In this document: piece by piece, positions 29,949 to 37,941 of the stretch | Layout of the letters: the number at the start of each line of letters is the position of its first letter | How positions within the stretch are numbered: the stretch's first letter is position 1 | Assembly: GCF_003574395.1 (NCBI RefSeq) | Contig: NZ_QMJY01000078.1 | Location: 1 to 64,000, forward strand | DNA from: Tabrizicola thermarum | Lineage (GTDB): Bacteria; Pseudomonadota; Alphaproteobacteria; Rhodobacterales; Rhodobacteraceae | Length of the DNA stretch: 64,000 nt | Direction of reading: 5' to 3' | Program-made: the position numbers and the translations under genes | The notes under the pieces: model-generated | Databases searched by the model: none | The model's input: the letters and a program-made list of their open reading frames with translations, nothing else | Told to the model about the DNA's origin: nothing

Positions 29949-30161
29949 ATGTTTGCCCGCCTCTTCGCCCTTCTGCAGCTGCGCCGGTCGACCGCGTTCC
30001 TGCTGGAACGCGAGGATGACCACCTTCTGGACGACATCGGTCTGACCCGCGACGATCTTGTTGCGTTGCGCCGGGGAGAAGGGCTGTTCAACGCTCCGGC
30101 CGGTACGCTGCGCTATCATTCGACGCCGACGCCCCGCGGTCTCCCCGTGAAGTCGGCCTGA
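29949..30161 (+). CDS. DUF1127 family small protein
   Basis: A 70-aa protein with the DUF1127 (YjiS-like) core: basic LRRSTAFLLE, then [23 protein letters not shown]. Small Arg-rich proteins of this family in alphaproteobacteria have been linked to RNA turnover and stress or phosphate responses. AGGAG at 29936-29940 gives a clear start. A strong terminator follows directly, so the gene is a single-gene transcript divergent from a LysR regulator. Confidence 0.85.
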   Translation: MFARLFALLQLRRSTAFLLEREDDHLLDDIGLTRDDLVALRRGEGLFNAPAGTLRYHSTPTPRGLPVKSA

Positions 30162-30163
30162 CT

Positions 30164-30202
30164 CTTCGCCGGGCGTCCGGGGACACCCGGCGAAGATTTT
30201 TC
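30164..30202 (+). terminator. Rho-independent terminator of the DUF1127 gene
   Basis: CTTCGCCGGG at 30164-30173 pairs perfectly with CCCGGCGAAG at 30186-30195, followed by ATTTTTC. The stem starts 3 bases after the DUF1127 stop. Confidence 0.88.
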
Positions 30203-30260
30203 CCGTCTGCCCCTTCCTCGTCGCCCCTGCCAGGAGTGCCCGAAGGGCTTCGACGAGCCG

Positions 30261-31775
30261 TCAGACCGGCAGCATCCGCCGCAGGATCTTGCCCGAGGCC
30301 GATTTCGGGATCGCCTCGATGAAGGTGATCCGCTTCGGCAGCTTGTAATGCGCCAGCTGCTCTGCCAGATGCGCCCGGATCGCGGCCTCCTCGGCCCCTT
30401 CGGCGGGCACCACGAAGGCCACCGGCACTTCCCCGGCCTCGTCGTCCAGCACGCCCCGCACGGCCGCGTCCCTGACCATCGGGCAGGTCAGCAGCACCGC
30501 CTCCACCTCGGCAGGGGCCACCTGGAAGCCCTTGACCTTGATAAGTTCCTTCAGCCGGTCGCGGATATAGACCCAGCCCTCCGCGTCAACCTCGGCCAGA
30601 TCGCCGGTCCGCAGCCAGCCATCCACCAGAGTCTCTGCCGTCGCCTCGGGCCGATTGTGGTAGCCCAGCATCACCTGCGGCCCCCGCACCCAAAGCTCCC
30701 CCGCCTCGCCCGGCCCCGCGTCGCGCCCGTCCACCACGATCCGGCATTCGGTCGAGGGCAGCGTCACCCCGACCGAGCCCTTGCGCGCCTGCCCCCTTGG
30801 GGTTGCATGGCTGACCGGGCTCATCTCGGTCATGCCGTAGCCCTGCACCGACAGACAGCCGATCCGCCCGGCCACCGCATCGCCGACATCCCCGCCCAGG
30901 GGCGCCGCGCCCGAGAAGAACCGCTCGACGCAGGACAGGTCGAACTCGGCCACCATCGGATGTTTTGCCAAGGCCACCGCGACAGGCGGGGCGGAATAAA
31001 GCGTGGGCGTCCGATACTTCGCCGCCAGCGTCAGGAACTGCTGCAAGTCGAACCGGGGCATCGTCACCACCCCCGCCCCGGCGGCAAGGTGCATGTTCAT
31101 CAGCACGGTCTGGCCGTAGATATGGAAGAAGGGCAGGAACCCCACCGACCATTCACCCGGATTGCAGCCGATCACCGCAAGGCACTGGTCCACGTTCGCC
31201 ACCAGGTTCCGGTGCGACAGCCGCACGCCCTTGGGCAGACCCGTGGTGCCGCTGGAATAGGGCAGCACCACCACGTCCCGCGCCGCGTCGATGGGGACCT
31301 GCTGTGCCAGCGGCTCGCCCATCAGCGCGGTCAGAGACGTCGCCCCCTCGGCCTCGCCGATGACCACGATCTCCCCGGCAAAGGCCGCCCGCGCGGTTTC
31401 CAGGAACGCCGGGACCGTGACCAGAAGCCGCGCGCCGGAATCCGTCAGCTGATGGCTCACCTCGGGCGCGGTGTAGGTCGGGTTGATCGTCGTGACCGTG
31501 GCACCCGCAAAGGCGACCCCGTGGAATACCACTGCATATTCCGGGCAGTTCGGCGCCAGGATCGCAACCACGTCGCCCTTGCCGATCCCCCGCGCCTTCA
31601 GGCCACCGGCCAGCCGCCGGATGCCCGCTTCCAGCGCCCCGGCCGTCATCTCGCGGCCCGAGGGTCCGTCGATCAGCACCACCCGGTCGGGGTCACCCAC
31701 CAGACCGCGGAATATTCGTTCGGTGATGCTTTCGCCGGTCAGAGCGATCGGCGGAAACGGACTTGCGTGGATCAT
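30261..31775 (-). CDS. AMP-forming acyl-CoA ligase, 4-coumarate--CoA ligase-like
   Basis: Adenylate-forming enzyme of 504 aa that activates a carboxylic acid with ATP and CoA. The P-loop-like motif is PYSSGTTGLPKGV. Later motifs are the YGMTEMSPVSH acyl-binding region, GWLRTGDL, DRLKELIKVKGFQVAPAE and the C-terminal catalytic Lys in PKSASGKILRR. Overall pattern is closest to 4-coumarate/medium-chain acid ligases. A GGGGAGG ribosome-binding site lies 5-6 bases before the ATG but is paired in a hairpin (31779-31802). Substrate is not determinable here. Confidence 0.85.
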   Translation of the reverse strand: MIHASPFPPIALTGESITERIFRGLVGDPDRVVLIDGPSGREMTAGALEAGIRRLAGGLKARGIGKGDVVAILAPNCPEYAVVFHGVAFAGATVTTINPTYTAPEVSHQLTDSGARLLVTVPAFLETARAAFAGEIVVIGEAEGATSLTALMGEPLAQQVPIDAARDVVVLPYSSGTTGLPKGVRLSHRNLVANVDQCLAVIGCNPGEWSVGFLPFFHIYGQTVLMNMHLAAGAGVVTMPRFDLQQFLTLAAKYRTPTLYSAPPVAVALAKHPMVAEFDLSCVERFFSGAAPLGGDVGDAVAGRIGCLSVQGYGMTEMSPVSHATPRGQARKGSVGVTLPSTECRIVVDGRDAGPGEAGELWVRGPQVMLGYHNRPEATAETLVDGWLRTGDLAEVDAEGWVYIRDRLKELIKVKGFQVAPAEVEAVLLTCPMVRDAAVRGVLDDEAGEVPVAFVVPAEGAEEAAIRAHLAEQLAHYKLPKRITFIEAIPKSASGKILRRMLPV

Positions 31776-31778
31776 GAC

Positions 31779-31802
31779 ATCCTCCCCTTTTCAGGGGAGG
31801 AT
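31779..31802 (-). promoter_or_regulatory. Hairpin that sequesters the ribosome-binding site of the acyl-CoA ligase
   Basis: Read on the minus strand, ATCCTCCCC pairs perfectly over 9 bp with GGGGAGGAT around a 6-base loop (TGAAAA). The 3' arm contains the Shine-Dalgarno GGGGAGG, 3 bases before the ATG. It could hold translation off until opened, or act as an intercistronic element after ileS; there is no T-run for a terminator. Confidence 0.55.
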
Positions 31803-31838
31803 ACCACGGTTTCGGCGGAGAAGTTTCAACCCCGAGCG

Positions 31839-34793
31839 TCAGCCCAAGGCGTCGTTGCAGCGCTGGCAGGTGCCGGGGTGCCTGTGCGTGCCGACGTCGG
31901 GCAGCACTTTCCAGCAGCGCTCGCATTTCTGGCCGCTGGCGGGTTCGAACCGGACGGCAACGCCTGGCACCTCGGGCAGGACAAAGGCATCCGTTGTCGG
32001 CGCGCCGGTTGTCAGCTTCAGGCCAGACGTGATGCACAGTTCGGCAAAGCTCTCGGCATCCATGCCAAGATCATCCCGTTCCAGGAACACCACCGGCGCG
32101 GCCTCCAGGCTGGAGCCGATCACCTTCGCCGTCCGCTGCACTTCCAGCGCCCCGGTCACCACGCGGCGCACATCGCGCAGCCGGTCCCATTTCGCCGCCA
32201 GCGCCTCGTCCCGCCAGTCGGCCGGGGTCTCGGGGAAATCGACCAGATGGACGGAGGAGTCATCCCCGGGGAACCGTTCCAGCCAGACTTCTTCCATCGT
32301 GAAGACCAGCACCGGCGCAAGCCAGGTGGTCAAGCGATGGAACAGGATGTCCATCACCGTCCGGCAGGACCGCCGCCGCAAGGACGAGGGCGCGTCGCAA
32401 TACAGCGCGTCCTTGCGGATGTCGAAATAGAGCGAGGACAGGTCCGTGGTGCAGAAGGCGAACAGCTTCTGGAACACGCCCTGGAAGTCGTATTTCGCAT
32501 AGCCCTCACGCACCTGTGCGTCGAGTTCGGCAAGGCGATGCAGCACCCAGCGCTCCAGCTCCGGCATCGCGGCAGGCTCCACCCGCTCCGCCTCGCTGAA
32601 CCCCGCCAAAGCCCCCAGCATATACCGCATGGTGTTGCGCAGGCGGCGATAGCTGTCGGCGACGCCTTTCAGGATCTCCTTCCCGATGCGCAGGTCCACG
32701 GTGTAGTCCGACTGCGCCACCCAGAGCCGCAGGATGTCGGCCCCGTATTCGCCGATCACCTCTTGCGGGGCCACCGTGTTGCCGAGCGACTTGGACATCT
32801 TCATGCCCTTCTCGTCCAGCGTGAAGCCGTGGGTCAGCACGCCGCGATAGGGCGCCCGCCCCTTGGTGCCGCAGGCTTGCAGCATCGAGGAATGGAACCA
32901 GCCGCGATGCTGGTCGGTGCCTTCCAGATAGAGGTCCGCGATCCCGTCCGGGCTGCCGTCCTCGCGGTCGCGCAGGACGAAGGCATGGGTCGAGCCGCTA
33001 TCGAACCAGACATCCAGCACGTCGAAGACCTGTTCATAATCCTGCGGATTCACGATGCCTTGCAGCACCTTTTCCTTGAATCCTTGCACATACCACACAT
33101 CGGCGCCTTCCGCCTCGAAGGCTGCCCTGATCCGCGCGTTGACCTCGGCGTTCTTCAGCAGGAAGTCCGGCGCGTCCGGCCGCGCGCCCTTCTTCACGAA
33201 ACAGGTCAGCGGCACGCCCCAGGCGCGCTGGCGGCTCAGCACCCAGTCGGGGCGCGCCTCGATCATCGAATGGAGCCGGTTGCGGCCGGTCGCCGGGGTC
33301 CATTCGACCAGCTGGTTGATCGAGTTCAGCGCCCGCTTGCGGATCGTGTCACCATAGGTGGACATGCCGTCATCCAGCGTCTTGTCGATGGCCACGAACC
33401 ACTGCGGCGTGTTGCGGTAGATGACCGGGGCTTTCGAGCGCCAGCTATGCGGATACTGGTGCTTGAACTTGCCCTTGGCAAACAGCGCCCCCGCATAGGC
33501 CAGCTGCTTGATGACCGACACGTTCGCCGGCCCCTCCTTGCCATCCGGCGTGATGATGTGCTGCCCGCCGAAGAGCGGCAGGTCCGCCCGATAGGACCCG
33601 TCCGCCTCGACGTTGTAGGTCATGGGCAGGCCGAACTTCACGCCCAGCTGATAGTCGTCGTCGCCGTGGCTGGGCGCCGTATGCACGAACCCCGTGCCGG
33701 CATCGTCGGTGACATGATCGCCGGGGAGCATGGGGACGTCATAGTCCCACTCGCCGTTGCCACCTTCGATGCCGCGGAAGGGGTGGGCGAGGGTCATGCC
33801 TTCGACACCATCCTTCCAAAGTTCGCAAAGCCTTCTGAACTTTGTAACTTTGGCTGATCCCATAACGGAATCGGCCAGATCAGTGTTGATTACGACGACC
33901 TCGCCAACGCGCGCGGCACTTCCTTCGGCAACTTCTTCAACTTCGCAGACCGCAAAGATGTGATCTTCGTTGTATGCAACAGCGCGGTTCTGCGGGATCG
34001 TCCACGGCGTAGTCGTCCAGATCACGATGCTGGCTTCGCGAACCTTCTTGAAGAGACTGTCATCACTGGCATTCCGACCCGCAGACGCGTGAACAACAAG
34101 ATTCTTCACACCAACGATTGGAAATCGCACCCAGACCTGATGGCTGGTATGGTCGTGATACTCCACCTCCGCCTCGGCCAGCGCGGTCTTCTCCACCGGA
34201 GACCACATTACAGGCTTCGACCCCTGATAGAGGCTCCCGTTCATCACGAACTTCATGAACTCGTCCGCGATCACCGCCTCGGCGTGGTAGTCCATCGTCA
34301 GGTAGGGCTTGTCCCACTTCCCCGTGACGCCCAGCCGTTTGAATTCCTCGCGCTGAACGTCGATCCAGCCTTCCGCGAACCGGCGGCATTCCTGCCGGAA
34401 GGCCACGGTGTCCACATCGTCCTTGTTCAGCCCCTTGGCGCGATACTGCTCTTCGATCTTCCACTCGATCGGCAACCCGTGGCAGTCCCAGCCCGGCACA
34501 TAGCGGGCATCGCGGCCCATCATCTGCTGGCTGCGCACCACCATGTCCTTCAGCACCTTGTTCAGCGCATGGCCGATGTGCAGGTGCCCGTTGGCGTAAG
34601 GAGGGCCATCATGCAGCACGAAGGGCGCGCGGCCCGCAGCGCGTTCCCGCAGCCGGTCATAGACCCCGATCCTCTCCCACCGCGCCAGCCACTCCGGCTC
34701 GCGCTGAGGCAGACCCGCCCGCATCGGAAAGGCGGTCTCGGGCAGGAAAACGGTCTCGCGGTAGTCGACAGGGGCGGCGGTATCGGCGCACAT
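31839..34793 (-). CDS. ileS: Isoleucyl-tRNA synthetase
   Basis: Class I aminoacyl-tRNA synthetase of 984 aa charging tRNA-Ile, with an editing domain that removes valine. The HIGH motif is in GHLHIGHALNK near residue 70, the editing-site TTTPWTIP motif lies near residue 245, KMSKS is near residue 665, and a C-terminal zinc ribbon (CERCW...CQRC) is present. The frame is intact. About residues 215-330 (33.80-34.15 kb) are encoded by DNA of clearly lower G+C with rare codons such as AGA AGG in tandem, unlike the rest of the gene; see findings. Confidence 0.96.
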   Translation of the reverse strand: MCADTAAPVDYRETVFLPETAFPMRAGLPQREPEWLARWERIGVYDRLRERAAGRAPFVLHDGPPYANGHLHIGHALNKVLKDMVVRSQQMMGRDARYVPGWDCHGLPIEWKIEEQYRAKGLNKDDVDTVAFRQECRRFAEGWIDVQREEFKRLGVTGKWDKPYLTMDYHAEAVIADEFMKFVMNGSLYQGSKPVMWSPVEKTALAEAEVEYHDHTSHQVWVRFPIVGVKNLVVHASAGRNASDDSLFKKVREASIVIWTTTPWTIPQNRAVAYNEDHIFAVCEVEEVAEGSAARVGEVVVINTDLADSVMGSAKVTKFRRLCELWKDGVEGMTLAHPFRGIEGGNGEWDYDVPMLPGDHVTDDAGTGFVHTAPSHGDDDYQLGVKFGLPMTYNVEADGSYRADLPLFGGQHIITPDGKEGPANVSVIKQLAYAGALFAKGKFKHQYPHSWRSKAPVIYRNTPQWFVAIDKTLDDGMSTYGDTIRKRALNSINQLVEWTPATGRNRLHSMIEARPDWVLSRQRAWGVPLTCFVKKGARPDAPDFLLKNAEVNARIRAAFEAEGADVWYVQGFKEKVLQGIVNPQDYEQVFDVLDVWFDSGSTHAFVLRDREDGSPDGIADLYLEGTDQHRGWFHSSMLQACGTKGRAPYRGVLTHGFTLDEKGMKMSKSLGNTVAPQEVIGEYGADILRLWVAQSDYTVDLRIGKEILKGVADSYRRLRNTMRYMLGALAGFSEAERVEPAAMPELERWVLHRLAELDAQVREGYAKYDFQGVFQKLFAFCTTDLSSLYFDIRKDALYCDAPSSLRRRSCRTVMDILFHRLTTWLAPVLVFTMEEVWLERFPGDDSSVHLVDFPETPADWRDEALAAKWDRLRDVRRVVTGALEVQRTAKVIGSSLEAAPVVFLERDDLGMDAESFAELCITSGLKLTTGAPTTDAFVLPEVPGVAVRFEPASGQKCERCWKVLPDVGTHRHPGTCQRCNDALG

Positions 34794-35158
34794 CGCAGGG
34801 GAACCTCAAAGGATCAGGGGCAGGTCGGCCCGGACAGGGCCATCGGCAAGACGATAAACCCGGTCGGGCCTCAGCCCGCCGGGCAAGTAATTCGTGACCG
34901 AATGACCCAGCCCATCCGCATGGCGGGCCTTATAGTCAAAGGCCGCGGAACGGTCCAGCCCGGCCCTCCCGGATAGGCTTGCTCTTTTCGGAAATACTCC
35001 GGGGGATTGGGGGCAGCGCCCCCATCAGCCGACGACGAGACAGGGGGCTTGCGCGGCAGCGCCCGGTCCGGAACCCGTCCCGTCGGGTCTGCCGCTCCTG
35101 ACTGGACAAGCCGTCCCTCCCGCGCTTCCCTCTGCGCAACGCCAGACCGGAGCCCCTC
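34794..35158. other. Intergenic region between ileS and a secreted-protein gene
   Basis: 365 bases between divergent genes. It holds repeat copy B (34976-35024). On the minus strand there is also an open stretch of about 55 codons ending TGA at 34810-34808, with coding-like composition (the part before the stop reads YRLADGPVRADLPLIL) but no convincing start. That stretch may be a gene remnant or a small upstream reading frame of ileS. No clear promoter was identified. Confidence 0.4.
34976..35024 (-). repeat. Dispersed intergenic repeat, copy B with adjoining hairpin
   Basis: In reverse orientation the core GGAGTATTTCC then GAAAAGAGCAAGCC matches copies A and C. It is followed on the plus strand by a hairpin GGGGGC-AGC-GCCCCC at 35009-35023. 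Confidence 0.7.
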
Positions 35159-35968
35159 ATGCGCCTTGCCCTCATCGCCCTTGCCCTTGCCGCCACCTCC
35201 GCCAGGGCCGAGCTTGCCTCGCGGATCCCCGGCCTTGACATCGTCACACTCGACCGCCTGCCCCCCGCACCCGCAGACCGGGGCGACGCCGCGTATTGCA
35301 GCCACCTGGCCAGCCAGCCCGAAACCGCTGCCGGACGGGCGGTGCAGGCGCAAGGCTGGACCGTGACCGGCGAGGTCCCATTCGGCACCCTCACCGCCGT
35401 CAGCTTCGTCGGCAGCTTCCTTCAGGGCACTTCGGGCACCTGCCTGCGCCGAGACGGCAATGTCGGCTTCTTCGCAGGCGACAAGCTGACCGCGCTGATC
35501 TACGCCAGAAACGCCGAAGAACTGCCGATCGGCTTCATCGCCCCCTTCGCCGACAGCGGTCTGCGCCTCTGGTCCGGCGACTACCTGCCGGAACCCCTGG
35601 CCGACATCCAGCCGACGGCAGGCGGAATCACCGTTGTCCCCCTCGCCGCAACCGAGCCTGTGTGCCACGGCACCGCCGAAGTGCCGCTGATCTACGGCCT
35701 GCCCATCGACGTCGCGCGCAAGAGGCTGGCAGAGGCAGGCTGGCAGCCGGTGCCCTTTCAGGGCGACCGGTCCGAAAGCATGGGCCTTGATGCCGAGATC
35801 GCCGCGCGCGGCGTGCCCGAAGTGGACGTCTGTTCCGGCACCGGCTTCGGCTTCTGCGGCTATGCCTATGCCGGGCCTGCGGGCAGCCTTGCCGTGACCA
35901 CGATGGGTGAGTTCGGCGAGGACGGCAGCTTCCCCGTCGTGGCGGACTACGGGGTGGACTGTCGCTAG
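35159..35968 (+). CDS. Secreted protein of unknown function
   Basis: A 269-aa protein with a short cleavable signal peptide (about residues 1-18, ending ARA). The mature part has several Cys (AAYCSHL, GTCLRR, EPVCHG, VDVCSGTGFGFCG, DCR) suggesting periplasmic disulfides. A segment IDVARKRLAEAGWQPVPF near residue 185 resembles motifs in other uncharacterised secreted proteins. It stands alone between intergenic repeats and a DUF2237 gene. No family is assigned with confidence. Confidence 0.7.
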   Translation: MRLALIALALAATSARAELASRIPGLDIVTLDRLPPAPADRGDAAYCSHLASQPETAAGRAVQAQGWTVTGEVPFGTLTAVSFVGSFLQGTSGTCLRRDGNVGFFAGDKLTALIYARNAEELPIGFIAPFADSGLRLWSGDYLPEPLADIQPTAGGITVVPLAATEPVCHGTAEVPLIYGLPIDVARKRLAEAGWQPVPFQGDRSESMGLDAEIAARGVPEVDVCSGTGFGFCGYAYAGPAGSLAVTTMGEFGEDGSFPVVADYGVDCR

Positions 35969-36076
35969 CGATCCCGTGAAGCCCCTTGAATGGCACAACC
36001 AACGCTCTGATTTCATTTGACTCGGCACGCCCGGACATTGCTGGACAGCCGCCCCCCGACCTGCCATCCTGACCGC

Positions 36077-36445
36077 ATGAAACTGCCGTCCCTCAACGTC
36101 CTCGGCCAGCCCCTCCAACCCTGCTCCACCGATCCGGTGACGGGCTTCTTCCGCGACGGCTGCTGCAACACCGGCCCGATGGACCGCGGCCTGCACACCG
36201 TCTGCGCCCTGATGACGGCCGAGTTCCTGGCCCTGTCGAAATACCTTGGCAACGACCTGTCCACCCCGCGCCCCGAATACGGCTTTCCGGGGCTGAAGCC
36301 GGGCGACCAATGGTGCCTCTGCGCCTCGCGCTTCCTTCAGGCGCATCAGGAAGGGGCGGCCCCGAAGGTCCGGCTGGCCGCGACGCATCAGGCCACTCTC
36401 GGCATCGTCCCGCTGAACATCCTGCGGCAATACGCCACCGATTGA
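36077..36445 (+). CDS. DUF2237 family protein
   Basis: A 122-aa protein matching the DUF2237 pattern: LNVLGQPLQPCSTDPVTGFFRDGCC, a histidine-containing HTVCALMTAEFL, then GDQWCLCASRFLQA and the terminal TLGIVPLNILRQYA. Four conserved Cys are visible. The ATG at 36077 is chosen because the conserved start follows directly. Function of the family is unknown. It is followed by a truncated hemoglobin gene. Confidence 0.82.
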   Translation: MKLPSLNVLGQPLQPCSTDPVTGFFRDGCCNTGPMDRGLHTVCALMTAEFLALSKYLGNDLSTPRPEYGFPGLKPGDQWCLCASRFLQAHQEGAAPKVRLAATHQATLGIVPLNILRQYATD

Positions 36446-36528
36446 CCTTCCTCGCCTGGATGGACTTCGGCGCCTGCCCGCGCGACACCGGCAAGGACCA
36501 CAGGCCAGTGCGACGACAATCACGCCCG

Positions 36529-36921
36529 ATGATCCCGCCCCGTTTCGATGTCAGTGAAGACCAGATCGCCCGCGTCGTGGCGACCTTCTACGCCTGCGTC
36601 CGCGACCATCCCGGCCTCGGTCCGGTCTTCGCTAAGCATGTGACCGACTGGCCCGCGCACGAGGCGAAGATCACCCGCTTCTGGCGCAACGCGATCCTGC
36701 ATGAGAGGGGTTACGACGGCAACCCGCTGGCCGTCCATCGCGCCGCCGGCAATGTCCGGCTGGGGATGTTCGACGTCTGGCTCGGCCTTTTCGACAGCGT
36801 GCTGCGGCTGGAACTGCCGCCAGAGACCGCCGCAGCATGGTCGGCCCTCGCCCATCGGATCGGGCGCGGGTTGATGTTCGGGATGCAGGGGGACCGGGGG
36901 GCGCCGCCGTCACTTCGCTGA
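36529..36921 (+). CDS. Group III truncated hemoglobin
   Basis: A 130-aa heme protein of the trHb group III (Ctb-like) family, thought to handle oxygen or nitric oxide. Segments present are the B-helix VVATFYACVRDHPGLGPVF, WPAHEAKITRFWRNAIL, and the proximal His region NPLAVHRAAGNVRLGMFDVWLGLF. The last 12 bases overlap the 3' end of the convergent LuxR-type gene. Ligand and partners cannot be told from sequence. Confidence 0.85.
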   Translation: MIPPRFDVSEDQIARVVATFYACVRDHPGLGPVFAKHVTDWPAHEAKITRFWRNAILHERGYDGNPLAVHRAAGNVRLGMFDVWLGLFDSVLRLELPPETAAAWSALAHRIGRGLMFGMQGDRGAPPSLR

Positions 36922-37446
36922 AACGGCGACCTTCCGCTCCGGCTCTGGCATCGGCCGGATCGCGCCGTCGTCGCGCATCAGATCCTCGATGAACAGCGAC
37001 AGAAGCTGCGGCCGCCCGGTCACGCCCGCCTTGCGGTAGATCGCGTTGGTCTGGGCCTTGACCGTGCCCTCGCTGGTGGAGCGCAACTGCGCGATCTCGG
37101 CCGTGGACAGGCCCTTGATCGCGAACAGCGCCACGTCCTTTTCCGATGGCGTCAGGCCCCATTCCTCGAAGCGTTCGGCCAGCAGGTCGGCAAAGGCGCC
37201 CGAGGCACGGCGCAACTGTTCCTCGGCCCGATGCCGTTCCTTCAGCGCGCGGCGCAGCATCAGACCGCCGACAATCACGCCTAGGACCAACCCGACCGCA
37301 GCGCCGATCTCCATCGCCTCGCGCATTTCCCAGCTGATCGGCGTGCTGCGCAGTCCGATCACTGACGACAGGATGTCGGACACGAAAAAGAAGGCGCACA
37401 GCGCCTGGATCAGGAAGATCGCCAGAAAGGGGGCCGCCCGTTTCAC
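36910..37446 (-). CDS. Membrane-anchored LuxR-type transcriptional regulator
   Basis: A 178-aa protein with two N-terminal transmembrane helices (about residues 5-28 and 46-66), a short helical linker, and a C-terminal LuxR/GerE helix-turn-helix (TPSEKDVALFAIKGLSTAEIA...STSEGTVKAQTNAIYRKAG, about residues 98-145). There is no recognisable sensor or receiver domain, so membrane state or a partner protein may be the input. It is the last gene after two PepSY-like secreted proteins, 27 bases behind the nearer one. Its 3' end overlaps the hemoglobin gene by 12 bases. Confidence 0.78.
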   Translation of the reverse strand: MKRAAPFLAIFLIQALCAFFFVSDILSSVIGLRSTPISWEMREAMEIGAAVGLVLGVIVGGLMLRRALKERHRAEEQLRRASGAFADLLAERFEEWGLTPSEKDVALFAIKGLSTAEIAQLRSTSEGTVKAQTNAIYRKAGVTGRPQLLSLFIEDLMRDDGAIRPMPEPERKVAVSAK

Positions 37447-37473
37447 GCAGGGAACCGGAAGCGGCAGGCAGGG

Positions 37474-37851
37474 TCAGTCATCGTCACCACCCTTGTCACT
37501 CTTGTCGTCGTCCCGGTCGTCGTCATGGTCATCGCCGTCATCGCCTTTGTCGCGATCCGATCGTCGCTCCCGGTCGTCGATGATGGTCAGCGCGCCGCCC
37601 TGGCCCGAATCGGGGATCCAGAGGTCACGCAGGATCTCGCCGGTGTTCGGATTGACGATGATTTCCCGACGGCCATCCTGGCGCGCTGCGGTAATACGGA
37701 TCCGGCCCAGAAGCGTGCGCTCTTGCGCGATCTCGCTGAAACCCAGCTTTCTCAGCTGCCGGATGATGCTTTTGACGACATCTGCCGCAAGCGCCGGCGA
37801 CGCAAGGACAATGCCTGCGGCAAGTCCGCACAGGAACGCACGCCGTTTCAT
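37474..37851 (-). CDS. Secreted PepSY-like protein with Asp-rich tail (short)
   Basis: A 125-aa protein with a signal peptide (about residues 1-22, ending ALA). A PepSY-like core follows (LRKLGFSEIAQERTLLGRIRITA ... REIIVNPNTGEILRDLW, about 30-78). The C-terminal tail of about 30 residues is dominated by Asp with Lys/Arg/Gly, likely disordered and cation-binding. It resembles the adjacent 150-aa protein in layout. The gene lies just upstream of the membrane LuxR-type gene, so they are probably co-transcribed. Confidence 0.72.
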   Translation of the reverse strand: MKRRAFLCGLAAGIVLASPALAADVVKSIIRQLRKLGFSEIAQERTLLGRIRITAARQDGRREIIVNPNTGEILRDLWIPDSGQGGALTIIDDRERRSDRDKGDDGDDHDDDRDDDKSDKGGDDD

Positions 37852-37895
37852 GTCGTCACCCCGATCATCGCCCGCCCACTATGTTCCACACGGAA

Positions 37896-37916
37896 GGCCC
37901 CGGCAAGACCGGGGCC
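37896..37916 (-). terminator. Hairpin terminator between the two PepSY-like genes
   Basis: GGCCCCGG at 37896-37903 pairs with CCGGGGCC at 37909-37916 around 5 bases. On the minus strand it follows the longer PepSY-like gene and is trailed by TTCC. It probably ends or attenuates that transcript before the shorter gene. Confidence 0.6.
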
Positions 37917-37941
37917 CTCGCTTGTGCGACCTGACAGGGGG

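Noticed and set aside
31925-31960. GGGTTCGAACC string resembling a tRNA T-loop
   Set aside because: It lies inside the ileS coding sequence and no acceptor or anticodon arms surround it.
30348-33857. Open frame of more than 1100 codons opposite the acyl-CoA ligase and ileS
   Set aside because: It crosses two real genes and their gap antisense, and is Arg/His/Gln-rich without domains.
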